NCBI GenBank assembly: GCA_047639555.1
Contig: JBLIOE010000018.1
Span: 6,118-70,117 of the forward strand
Reading direction: 5' to 3'
Length of the DNA: 64,000 bases
Origin: JAJRXC01 sp047639555
GTDB taxonomy: Bacteria > Actinomycetota > Acidimicrobiia > Acidimicrobiales > Aldehydirespiratoraceae
In this document: piece after piece, positions 17,654 through 26,003 of the stretch
Layout: every line of letters starts with the position of its first letter
Numbering within the stretch: position 1 is the stretch's first letter
The notes under the pieces: generated by a model
What the model was told of the DNA's origin: nothing
Database searches by the model: none
What the model saw: the letters and a program-made list of their open reading frames with translations, nothing else
Translations under genes and position numbers: made by a program

Positions 17654-19204
17654 ATGGGGGACAATCGAGTCGAACGCGACATCCGGCTGACCACGGCCGA
17701 CGGTGCCGTGCTCTCGACCGACGTCCATCATCCGAGCGGCACCGGGCCGTTTCCGACGGTCATGCAGCGCACCTGCTACGGCAAGGCATTGATGTCGGAG
17801 CATCTCGGCGTAGGTCAACTGGTCGACGCCGGCTATCGGGTCGTCTTTCAAGACTGTCGCGGCTCGGGTGAGTCGACCGGCGATGCGGACTGGTTCGCGG
17901 AAGCCGCCGACGGACGATTCGCGGCTGACTGGATCGCGGAGCAGAACTGGTTCGACGGCAATCTCGGAACGTTCGGCTACAGCTATATGGGGTTCACCCA
18001 GTACGCGTTGGCGAGCACTCGCCCGCCGTATCTCAAGGCGATGTCGATCGGCCTCGTCGGTGCCGACCGGGCCGCGGCCTGGTTCCCGGGTGGCGGATTC
18101 GCGCTTGACATCGCGATCCCGTGGGCAGTCATTCGTTCCCTGGGCCCGAGCGATGCCATGAGTGCGGAGCAAACGGCGCGCACCAACGCGGCGATGACGC
18201 ACCTCCCGCTCAAAGACGCCGACCATATGGCGCTCGGCCAAACGCTCGACCTCTATCAGCAGTGGATGCGTCACCCGTCGGGTGACGATCCTCACTGGCG
18301 AGGGCTCAACGGAAGCGACGTTCTTTCCTCGGGGATTCCCACCCTGCTGATGGACGGTTGGTTCGATTATCAGATCGACGAGCTGCTCGCCGACCGTGAC
18401 GAACTCGCCCGAAACGGCACGCCACATCGTCTCGTGGTCGGCCCGTGGACCCACCCGGCGATCGACAACAACATCGCCATCGAGGAAACGATCGCCTGGT
18501 TCGACGTTCACCTGAAGGGTCAAGGGGCGCAACGAGGCGCCGCCCGGATCTTCACACTGCCCGACGGCGGCTTCCGCGAGTTCGACGATTGGCCACTACC
18601 GACCGAGCCGCTGCGGCTCTTCTTGCACGAGGGCGGATCGCTGTCGACGGCTTCCGCATCTACCTCCGGTCCAACCGAGTTTGTCTACGACCCGGCCGAT
18701 CCCACGCCGTCGTTCGGCGGTCGGGGCATGTTGATTGGCGGAGCCGAGGACAACCGCGAACTCGAGGCGCGCGTCGACGTGCTCACCTTCACGGGCGAGC
18801 CGCAGGAGGAAGACATCGAGATCTCGGGCGCCGCCGACCTCGAGTTGTTTGTCACCTCCGACGTTGAACACTTCGATGTCTTCGCCCGGTTGTGCGACGT
18901 TGGCGCCGACGGTCGTTCGATCAACATCTCGGACAAGATCACGCGGATCGATCCCAGGAATGCGACGAGAACGACAGAGGGAGCGTTCTGCGTGCGCATT
19001 CAACTCTCTGCCGTCGCGGCGGTCATCGCCAGCGGCCACCGCCTACGGCTGCAGGTGTCCGGCGGGGCCTTCCCGGTCTACGCCCGCAACACCTGTAGCG
19101 GCGAGACGCTGGCCGACGCGCAGACCATCGTGGTTGGGCACCATCATGTCCATCACAGTCCCGCTCGACCGTCGTCGATCGTTCTCCCTATGGTCAGTTC
19201 ATGA
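17654..19204 (+). CDS. CocE/NonD family hydrolase (X-Pro dipeptidyl-peptidase S15-like)
   Basis: This 516-residue protein has an alpha/beta-hydrolase core with nucleophile Ser110 in GYSYMG, preceded by FQDCRGSGEST, then Asp in LLMDGWFDYQ and His in GPWTHPAID. The last 200 residues form the C-terminal jelly-roll of the CocE family (for example ISGAADLELFVTSDVEHFDV). Members cleave esters, amides or beta-lactam-like acyl groups. The 3' end overlaps the next start by 4 bp. The start at 17654 is 17 bp after the lipoprotein stop. Confidence 0.9.
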   Translation: MGDNRVERDIRLTTADGAVLSTDVHHPSGTGPFPTVMQRTCYGKALMSEHLGVGQLVDAGYRVVFQDCRGSGESTGDADWFAEAADGRFAADWIAEQNWFDGNLGTFGYSYMGFTQYALASTRPPYLKAMSIGLVGADRAAAWFPGGGFALDIAIPWAVIRSLGPSDAMSAEQTARTNAAMTHLPLKDADHMALGQTLDLYQQWMRHPSGDDPHWRGLNGSDVLSSGIPTLLMDGWFDYQIDELLADRDELARNGTPHRLVVGPWTHPAIDNNIAIEETIAWFDVHLKGQGAQRGAARIFTLPDGGFREFDDWPLPTEPLRLFLHEGGSLSTASASTSGPTEFVYDPADPTPSFGGRGMLIGGAEDNRELEARVDVLTFTGEPQEEDIEISGAADLELFVTSDVEHFDVFARLCDVGADGRSINISDKITRIDPRNATRTTEGAFCVRIQLSAVAAVIASGHRLRLQVSGGAFPVYARNTCSGETLADAQTIVVGHHHVHHSPARPSSIVLPMVSS

Positions 19205-19947
19205 CATCGCTCGACGGAACGCCGTCGGACCAACTCCTCGACGTGCTCGCCACTGGGAAGACGGACGTGCGGCATGCGTTCATCTCGCTCTCGGCCCGAG
19301 AGCCCGACGGCCGCGACGCAGAATACATCGAGTGGCACTCTCTCGACCACCGGCCGGAGCAGTACCGGCTGGCGGAGCTGCGTGACTCGCTGCGCCTGGT
19401 CTCGACACCCGAGTGCCGCGCCGCCCGGGCCGCCAACGTCGACCAGTACGACGCCGTCGACCACGTGATGACCTATCTGTTCAGCGATCTCGACGGGCTT
19501 CCACAGTTCAGTGCGCTCGGCGCCGCCCTCAACGCCGGTGGGCGCATGCCGTTGCGCCTTCCCTCGGCCGGATTCATGACCGCAGATCTCGAGGGCAAAG
19601 TGGCCGCACCGGAGGCCGTGGCCGGGGCCGACGTTGTGCCATGGCGCCCCGCAACCGGCGTGTACCTGATGATCGAAAACGGCCACGCCCCGGCCGGTGC
19701 ACTCGCCGAGGTTTCCGGAGTTGCCGGGGTGTGGTGGTATCGCGGTGCGCTCGCGCCGGCCCCGTTCTCGACCGATGCTCGAGCGTTACAGATCACGTAC
19801 TGCTATCTCGATGGGGATCCCGTGGAGGTGGCTGAACGGCTTCGTCCTGTCGTGGCCGAGCGTTGGGGCTCTGGCGAGATCAGCGGCCTCCTCGCTGCTC
19901 CATTTCACGCAATCGTGCCCTTTGACTGGAGTCGATACCTGCCATGA
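19201..19947 (+). CDS. Unknown protein, possibly dimeric alpha/beta-barrel (EthD-like)
   Basis: I do not firmly recognise this 248-residue protein. EYIEWHSLDHRPEQYRLAEL near residue 41 resembles the W-H-x-x-D-H-x-P-E strand of EthD/dimeric alpha-beta barrel proteins, and a second, weaker half follows (VYLMIENGHAPAGALAEVSG), so it may hold two such units. No signal peptide or membrane segment is seen. It overlaps both neighbours by 4 bp, so it is tightly coupled with the CocE-like hydrolase and the esterase. Confidence 0.7.
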   Translation: MTSLDGTPSDQLLDVLATGKTDVRHAFISLSAREPDGRDAEYIEWHSLDHRPEQYRLAELRDSLRLVSTPECRAARAANVDQYDAVDHVMTYLFSDLDGLPQFSALGAALNAGGRMPLRLPSAGFMTADLEGKVAAPEAVAGADVVPWRPATGVYLMIENGHAPAGALAEVSGVAGVWWYRGALAPAPFSTDARALQITYCYLDGDPVEVAERLRPVVAERWGSGEISGLLAAPFHAIVPFDWSRYLP

Positions 19948-20939
19948 GCGATGCCCCGCTTCCTTCGGCTCCGGACTCGACTCGCATCGTTGTGCCGTCT
20001 CGCGAGATTCCCGTCCCCGCGCACCTGAGTGCGGAGGCCCAGACGGTGCTCTCCATGAGTCTCTTCGAGAGTACGCCCTATCCAGCGCTCGACGATCATG
20101 CGGCGTGGACGGAAATGATCACGGCGCGGGATGCAATGTTGCTCCCGATGTTTGAGGCGATGGGCTCGGGGGTTGTCGCCGAGGTCGATGAGATCGATAT
20201 CGATGGTGTCGCCGTTCACGTGATCACGCCGGAGGAGACAGAGAATGACGAGCAGGTGGTGCTCGATTTCCACGGAGGTGCCCTGATTCTCGGTGGCGGA
20301 GCGTGCTCGCGGGCCAGCGGGATGATTCGGGCCGGCGCCCTTCGGTCTCGCATCTGGAGTGTCGACTATCGCATGCCCCCCGATCACCCGTACCCAACGC
20401 CGCTCGACGACTGCGTTGCCGCGTACCGGTCGCTCCTCGAGCAGTGCCGTCCCGAGGACATCGTCGTCAGCGGCGGTTCGGCCGGCGCCAATCTTGCCGG
20501 GGCGCTTGTGCTGCGGGCTCGGGACGAGGGGCTGCCACTTCCCGGATCGCTCGTGCTGATGACCCCGGAGTTGGATCTCACGGAGTCCGGCGACACGTTC
20601 CACACGAACCTCGGCATCGACGCGTTTCTCACGCCACTGATGCCCGTCAATCTTCTGTATGCGGACGGGCACGATCTGTCTCACCCGTATCTGTCGCCCT
20701 TGTTGGGCGACTTCGAGAGGGGCTTTCCGCCGACATTTCTTTCGAGCGGCACGCGAGACCTTTTCCTGTCTAACGCGGTGCGGATGCACCAAGCGCTGCG
20801 AGCGGCGGAAGTTCACACGGAGCTCCACATCCTCGAGGGCGCCCCCCACGGCGGCTTCATGGGAAGTGCTCCAGAGGATCGTGAACTGAACCGCCAGACC
20901 CGCCGCTTCATTTCAGAAGCCGCGTCAACCAAACGATGA
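19944..20939 (+). CDS. Alpha/beta hydrolase of the hormone-sensitive lipase family
   Basis: This 331-residue esterase has the HSL oxyanion motif H110-G-G, nucleophile Ser179 in GGSAG, a likely acid Asp in GTRDLFLS and catalytic His in EGAPHGGF. It would hydrolyse short or medium acyl esters in the cytoplasm. It starts with an ATGA overlap on the gene before and ends with an ATGA overlap on a truncated SDR frame, so it was once followed by another operon gene. Confidence 0.92.
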   Translation: MSDAPLPSAPDSTRIVVPSREIPVPAHLSAEAQTVLSMSLFESTPYPALDDHAAWTEMITARDAMLLPMFEAMGSGVVAEVDEIDIDGVAVHVITPEETENDEQVVLDFHGGALILGGGACSRASGMIRAGALRSRIWSVDYRMPPDHPYPTPLDDCVAAYRSLLEQCRPEDIVVSGGSAGANLAGALVLRARDEGLPLPGSLVLMTPELDLTESGDTFHTNLGIDAFLTPLMPVNLLYADGHDLSHPYLSPLLGDFERGFPPTFLSSGTRDLFLSNAVRMHQALRAAEVHTELHILEGAPHGGFMGSAPEDRELNRQTRRFISEAASTKR

Positions 20940-21067
20940 CCGTCGCCGTAATCACCGGTGGAGCATCCGGCTTTGGGCTTGCACTCGGTGACCGCTGCGC
21001 GGCGCGGGGCATGGACGTCGTGTCGCCCCAGGACGCGGCCCTGGCTAGACCGCCTTGCCGTCGATGA
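20936..21067 (+). pseudogene. Truncated SDR, N-terminal remnant only
   Basis: The 43-codon frame begins MTVAVITGGASGFGLALGDR, a clear Rossmann cofactor motif of an SDR, and then loses similarity after about residue 30 and stops at 21067. The start overlaps the esterase stop by ATGA, like a normal operon gene. The frame runs into the 3' end of the convergent kinase (stop at 21045), so the rest of the SDR (about 200 residues) is gone. This marks a deletion or rearrangement break near 21020-21045. Confidence 0.75.
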
Positions 21068-22055
21068 GCGCTTCAAGGATTCCAAAAGAGTCATGGTCCT
21101 CGCACGCAGCGGCGGCCCGCTCCACGCCAACCCGGCAGACCTCGGGGTCCTGGGCCCGCTTGCCGGCCTCCGGCGCCGCCACCGCCGATGTGTAGAACTC
21201 GGTGAACCCGGCGCGGTAGAGCGCCCAGAGCCAGTCGAAATCGACACCAATGCCCGCCGCTTCGAGCCGCTCGGCATAGCGCTCGACCAACCGTCGCTCG
21301 ACCGTTCGCCGCACGTTGATGTTGAGCGACGACGACGTGAAGTAGGCCACATCACGGATGCCGGCACCGGCGCGGGCGACCTGCCAGTCGATGAAGCCGG
21401 GGTCGTCGCCCTCGAAGAAGATCCTGCCCTGGCGCTTGACTGCGTCGGGGACGATGTCGGCCGCCTGCCCCTTCATGTTCCCGAGAAAGCGTTTCCGGAT
21501 GATGTCGCCGAGGAAGTTGGCCGCGGCAGAGCGGCCCGTCATGGAGCGGAGATCAGTGGCGAAGCGGTCAGTGCCCCAGAACGCCGCGTGCTGGTCCGCC
21601 ATCGCGTCGATCACGGCTTCCGCCTGGGTTGCGGTGGCGGGATCTCGAATGTCACGGAAGAGGGCCGTATCGGCGAGATCTTCGAGGATGATCACGTTGC
21701 GCCCACGACGAGTGTCGATCATCGCGGCGTGGCAGCGGGGGAGACGCACCGGCACGTGGTTACCGAGCGCTTGATAGAAGAAGACTTCATTCGCTCCGAG
21801 ATCGAAGACCTGCATCATCATCCGTTGCAGATAGTTCGTCGGCGTGAGCTTGAGAAACAGGTGACTCGGGACGTCGACGTCGGGCTCCGATTCGACCGCA
21901 ATGCGGGCCCGAGCCGCGGTGCCCGAGTCCTCCGAGACAACGCTCACCGAAGAAATCGCACTACTCGGGAGACCGAGGACATCTGCCAGCCAGCGCGGCG
22001 TTACCCCGCTCGACTCCAGTGGCACCGATGAGCCGCCGGGAGCGAATCGCTCCAT
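21045..22055 (-). CDS. EcKinase/APH-like kinase lacking the catalytic loop (probably damaged)
   Basis: This 336-residue protein is a relative of ecdysteroid-kinase-like phosphotransferases, with HLFLKLTP, NVIILEDLAD and GFIDWQVARAG, and a common N-terminal GVTPRWLADVLG. The expected catalytic HGDxHxxN loop is missing: VPDAVKRQ is followed at once by GRIFFEGDDPGFIDW, whereas the neighbour at 22126 has about 33 more residues there including HGDTHIGN. An in-frame deletion near 21420-21445 is likely, so kinase activity is doubtful. ATG at 22055 is the best start; it lies 70 bp after the upstream stop. The 3' end overlaps the SDR remnant. Confidence 0.75.
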   Translation of the reverse strand: MERFAPGGSSVPLESSGVTPRWLADVLGLPSSAISSVSVVSEDSGTAARARIAVESEPDVDVPSHLFLKLTPTNYLQRMMMQVFDLGANEVFFYQALGNHVPVRLPRCHAAMIDTRRGRNVIILEDLADTALFRDIRDPATATQAEAVIDAMADQHAAFWGTDRFATDLRSMTGRSAAANFLGDIIRKRFLGNMKGQAADIVPDAVKRQGRIFFEGDDPGFIDWQVARAGAGIRDVAYFTSSSLNINVRRTVERRLVERYAERLEAAGIGVDFDWLWALYRAGFTEFYTSAVAAPEAGKRAQDPEVCRVGVERAAAACEDHDSFGILEALIDGKAV

Positions 22056-22125
22056 GCTCGTGCGAGCAACTTCGCGGGCGACGATCGCGAGCCCTTGTGT
22101 CGCGAGCAGGGGAGAAGGCCCTAAG

Positions 22126-23184
22126 TCAGCGTGCGCCAAGTCGGTCGACAAGCAAGCCGAGCGAGTCGAGATCGTCGATTGCTGCTGTGGTCCGCACCAT
22201 CGCTTTGTGGGCGATCTCGAAGGGCTGCCAACGCGAACCGACGGAAGCGGTCGCAGTGCAACCACTCCACGAGTAGATCGAGAACAGCCGGTATTGCTCC
22301 CACGCGGCGGTGGTATCGAAGTCGACGCCGCGCTCGGCCAAGCCGGCGCAGTAGCGGGCGATGAGCGCCTGTTCGTTCTCCCGGCGCAGCTCCGTGGGAA
22401 TCGAGTTGGTCAGGAAGTAGGCAATGTCTCTCATGCCCGGAAGGGCCGATGTGACAGCCCAGTCGTAAAGCCCGAGTCGGCCGTCGGCATCGATGAACAT
22501 GTTGCCGATGTGGGTGTCGCCGTGGACGAGTGTGCGCACACCCTCCCGGTAGAGGCCGTTGACGTCGCCGAACCGGGCCATACAGAACTCGCTGAGCTCG
22601 CGAAACGCAGGCGGTAGTTCGTCGGCGAACTGGTCGACTGCGGATTGCATAAACCCGAGCGCTTGGGTGACGACCTTGTCGCCTTGTTTGTTGTTGCGCA
22701 TTCCCGCTGGCGCCTTGAGCCACGACAGGTCGCTGTTCCAGTAGGCGGCGTGCAACACGGCGAGTTCGTCCATCACCGCATGGGCGGTGTCGAGTACGTC
22801 GTCGTCCTCAGCACTCGTGAAGCGGCAACCGCTGGCGTCGAGATCTTCGAGCACCATGATGAAGGTGTTGTCATCCGCGTTGTAGTCCGAATGCCACACC
22901 TTGGGGATCCGCACGGGGAGGTCGTCGCCGGCTTGCGCGTAGAGTCGTGACTCACTCACGCCCATTCCCACCATTGCCACGAACTCTCGCTGCTCCGGAG
23001 TGAACGGTTGGAGCTTGAGAAAGACAGTTTCGGGCACGTCGGCCGTCGAGGTCAGGCGTACTTTTGCCCGTCCCGTTGTGCCCGTGTGTGCGTCGATCAC
23101 TTCGGCGCCAGTGATCTCGGCCTCAAGGACCTCGCTGAACCATTCGGGCGTGAGTTCCTCTGCGTCGTTCGGGATCGTGGTCAT
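22126..23184 (-). CDS. EcKinase/APH-like phosphotransferase
   Basis: This 352-residue kinase-fold protein has ELTPEWFSEVLE at the start, FLKLQPFT (Lys for ATP), TFIMVLEDLDASGC as hinge, catalytic HGDTHIGNMF and metal-binding LYDWAV. It belongs to the ecdysteroid-kinase-like/aminoglycoside-phosphotransferase superfamily. A hydroxylated lipid or hydroxyacyl-CoA is a plausible acceptor given the surroundings, but this is inference. ATG at 23184 sits just downstream of a TATTGAC...GTCAATA palindrome shared with the GH3 gene. Confidence 0.87.
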   Translation of the reverse strand: MTTIPNDAEELTPEWFSEVLEAEITGAEVIDAHTGTTGRAKVRLTSTADVPETVFLKLQPFTPEQREFVAMVGMGVSESRLYAQAGDDLPVRIPKVWHSDYNADDNTFIMVLEDLDASGCRFTSAEDDDVLDTAHAVMDELAVLHAAYWNSDLSWLKAPAGMRNNKQGDKVVTQALGFMQSAVDQFADELPPAFRELSEFCMARFGDVNGLYREGVRTLVHGDTHIGNMFIDADGRLGLYDWAVTSALPGMRDIAYFLTNSIPTELRRENEQALIARYCAGLAERGVDFDTTAAWEQYRLFSIYSWSGCTATASVGSRWQPFEIAHKAMVRTTAAIDDLDSLGLLVDRLGAR

Positions 23185-23202
23185 GCGCGATGATAACCTT
23201 GA

Positions 23203-23222
23203 TATTGACGTCGCTGTCAATA
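23203..23222. promoter_or_regulatory. Operator candidate, TATTGAC-N6-GTCAATA
   Basis: Perfect 7-bp arms at 23203-23209 and 23216-23222. The core TGACGTCGCTGTCA (23206-23219) differs from the perfect site at 14368 at two central bases. It lies between the divergent kinase (start 23184) and GH3 gene (start 23254). Confidence 0.65.
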
Positions 23223-23253
23223 GTTGATCCGGCGTAGCCAGGGGACAATAACG

Positions 23254-25543
23254 ATGAGCGAATCCGTCGAGAACGCTGTCTACCGAGATGCGGCTCGGCC
23301 GGTCGGCGAGCGCGTCGAAGATCTCCTCGGTCGTATGACCATGGACGAGAAGGTCGCCCAACTCACCGGCATTCTCCCGTTCGATCTGCTCGGTCCGGCC
23401 GACCTCATCTCCGCATTGAGCGCAATCCAAGGCTTCCTCGTGGACGAGACGAGATTGGGAATCCCCGACATCGTTCGCCGGCAGATGCGGGCGCTGGGAC
23501 TTCACCAAGCCTGTTCGTCGAATCTCGACATCGCCCGCGATGCTCGGTGGGGGCGTGTGCAGGAGACCTACGGCGAGGATCCGTATCTCGCCTCGGCGAT
23601 CGGCGTCGCCTTCGTTCGTGGACTTCAGGGTGACGGTCGTGCGCACGGCGTCCTCGCCACCGCGAAGCACTGGCTCGGCTACGGGATGGCGGAGGGCGGG
23701 CGCAACATTTGCACCGTGCAGGCCAGCGAGCGAGACCTGCTCGAAGTGCAGGCCCGACCATTTGGAGCGGCGATCGACGAGGCCGGTCTCGAGTCGGTGA
23801 TGTGTGCGTACTCCGACGTGAACGGCGAGCCAGTCGCGGCGTCACGTCGACTCCTCACCGACATGCTTCGCGGCGTGCTCGGCTTCGACGGGTTGACCGT
23901 CGCCGACTACGGCGCGGTCAACGCGTTGGCGACGAGACAGCAGACCGCACTCGATGCCGCCGACGCCGGTGTCCAGGCTCTCGCGGCCGGCCTCGACGTC
24001 GAGCTTCCTGGATCGCTTTGTTACACCGCCGGCGTCGCTGAGGCGGTGCGCGATGGCCGCCTCGACGCGGCCGTAGTGGACGAAAGCCTGCGCCGGGTGC
24101 TCGACGCGAAGTTCCGGCTTGGACTGTTCGAGAATCCGAATGGCGATGTGGAAGCGTTCGCCGCGACCGTCGCCCCGGAGTCGATCGGGACGGCGCAGGC
24201 GATTGCCCGCCGTCTCGCGACCCGCTCGACCGTGCTCTTGGCGAATCCCGATGGCGTGCTGCCGCTGCGCCGTGACCTCTCGCGCGTTGCGGTGATCGGC
24301 CCGAACGCTGCCTCGATCAGGAACCTCTTCGGCGGATATTCGGCGCCATTGGCGGTTGAGATGATGACGAGCGGCGACATGGGTCTCCCCGCGCCCGTTC
24401 AGGGCGGCGAGGTTGCCGACGACGTGATGGCCCCCGTCGCGGCTGAGGAGGCAGAGGACACGGAGACACCGAAGGACACGGGCGCCGACTTCGGCTTCGT
24501 TCGACGGATCTCGACCCGGCCTTCGGAGCCGGCCGAGGCCGCGATCGAAGACATCTGGGGCCACGTCCCGACCGTGCTCGCGTCAATCGAGGCGACAGTG
24601 TCCGCTGACACCGAGGTGGCCTACGCCCTCGGCTGTCATGTTCATGACCCCTCGACCGAGGGCATCCCGGAAGCCGTTGCGACGGCGACAGGCGCCGATA
24701 TCGCGACCCTTGTGCTGGGTGACAAAACCGGCTTGGTGGCCGATGCGGTGGTCGGCGAGACCCGCGACCGCACGACGCTCGAACTCGCCGGGGCCCAGCG
24801 TCCGCTCCTCGAGGCAGTATGCGCGACCGGTGTGCCCGTGGTCGTGGTCCTGCTGGGCTCGCAGCCGGTGCCCGTATACGCCGGCCCGGGTGGGCCCGCC
24901 GCAGTCATCAACGCGTACCAACCCGGGTCTGTCGGCGGCGTGGCGATCGCCGACGTCCTCTTCGGCATCGCGAACCCTTCGGGCCGCACACCGATCACCA
25001 CGCCGCCGACCGCCGGTCAGTGCCCGCTGTTCCATGGCCACAAGAACGGCAGCGAGCCGGGCACCTATACCGACATTGAGGACAGCGGGCCGGCGTATCC
25101 CTTCGGCCACGGACTGAGCTACACCACGTTCGAGTATCGCTCCCTTACCGTCGATGCCGCGGAAGTCCCCGCAAACGGAGCTGTTGCCGTCGATGTCCAA
25201 CTGGCGAATACGGGGGGCCGCTTTGGTGAGGAAGTGGTGCAGCTGTACGCGGCGATCACCCGCCGTGGAGTCACGCGGCCAATTCGCGAGCTGGTGGGCT
25301 TTGCCCGCGTCGCCCTCGAACCGGGCGCGGCTGCGACGGTGACGTTCGCGCTTCGTCCCGAGATCCTCGCCTACTACGACGTCGACATGAATCTGGTCAT
25401 GACACCCGGCGAGATCGAACTCATGGCCGGCCCGTCGTCCGCAGAGCTCCCACTGGCAACCACGGTGATTGTGACCGGCGATGCCGTGAGCCTGGGGTCG
25501 CGGGGGGTTTCATCTCACTACCAGCTCGGTTGTGTACCGCTAA
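23254..25543 (+). pseudogene. GH3 beta-glucosidase with internal deletion and 3' frameshift
   Basis: The protein is a family 3 glycosidase: RVEDLLGRMTMDEKVAQLTG, DIARDARWGRVQETYGEDPY, GFDGLTVADYGAVN (with the nucleophile Asp), the C-terminal domain (YPFGHGLSYTTFEY) and an FnIII-like end. After DETRLGIPDIV it jumps straight to RRQMRALGLHQ, so about 45 residues usual at this point seem missing (near 23466-23485). At 25502-25507 a run of six G disrupts the end: reading one base fewer gives a natural tail HLTTSSVVYR and TAA at 25541-25543, just before the next ribosome site, while the frame as written runs on to 25890 across the next gene. Start ATG 23254 follows AGGGGA. Either a damaged gene or sequence errors. 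Confidence 0.75.
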
Positions 25544-25556
25544 CAGGAGGAATGTC

Positions 25557-26003
25557 ATGCCCGTCTCAAAACTCTCGGACCTTCCGGCTGGTGGTGGTGG
25601 TCGTTGGCCCCTCTGCGGGCAGGGCGGGTTCCGCTCCGTGCAGTGGGGTGACCTCGAGATCGGCTACACCGTTCTCAACTCGTCGACGAGTTCCGAAGGA
25701 CAGTACGAAGGCATGCCCGGCGGGCTCTGCAACTGTCCGCACTACGGCTACGTCTTCGCCGGGACCGTCCGTTGCGTCTACCCCGAGAGTGATATGGCCG
25801 ACGAAGTCGCCGGGCCAGGCGAGGTCTACTTTTTCCGCCCTGGTCACTACCTCATGTACGAGCAGGAGCACAGCGAAGTGCTCGAACTGAATCCGGCCGA
25901 CGCGCTGCAATATCTGATGGACCACATCGAGCAGTCGATCAGCGGTTCACGCTCTCGGAAGTCCGAGGAGTTGGCGGCCGATAAGGCCGCGAAGGATCTC
26001 TGA
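25557..26003 (+). CDS. Small cupin-like protein of unknown function
   Basis: This 148-residue protein looks like a single cupin-type beta-barrel: CPHYGYVFAGTVRCVYPES, then GPGEVYFFRPGHYLMYEQEHSEVLELNP, with His and Glu residues placed as in small metal-binding cupins. The tail is basic and Ser/Lys/Ala-rich. A strong AGGAGG box (25545-25550) precedes ATG 25557, which fixes the start. It would be co-transcribed with the GH3 gene. Its last 57 bp overlap the convergent ACAD gene. The exact role is unknown. Confidence 0.75.
   Translation: MPVSKLSDLPAGGGGRWPLCGQGGFRSVQWGDLEIGYTVLNSSTSSEGQYEGMPGGLCNCPHYGYVFAGTVRCVYPESDMADEVAGPGEVYFFRPGHYLMYEQEHSEVLELNPADALQYLMDHIEQSISGSRSRKSEELAADKAAKDL

Noticed and set aside
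25544..25890. C-terminal extension of the GH3 product
   Set aside because: It is the out-of-frame reading of the cupin-like gene that has its own strong ribosome site; no GH3 relative has such a tail.
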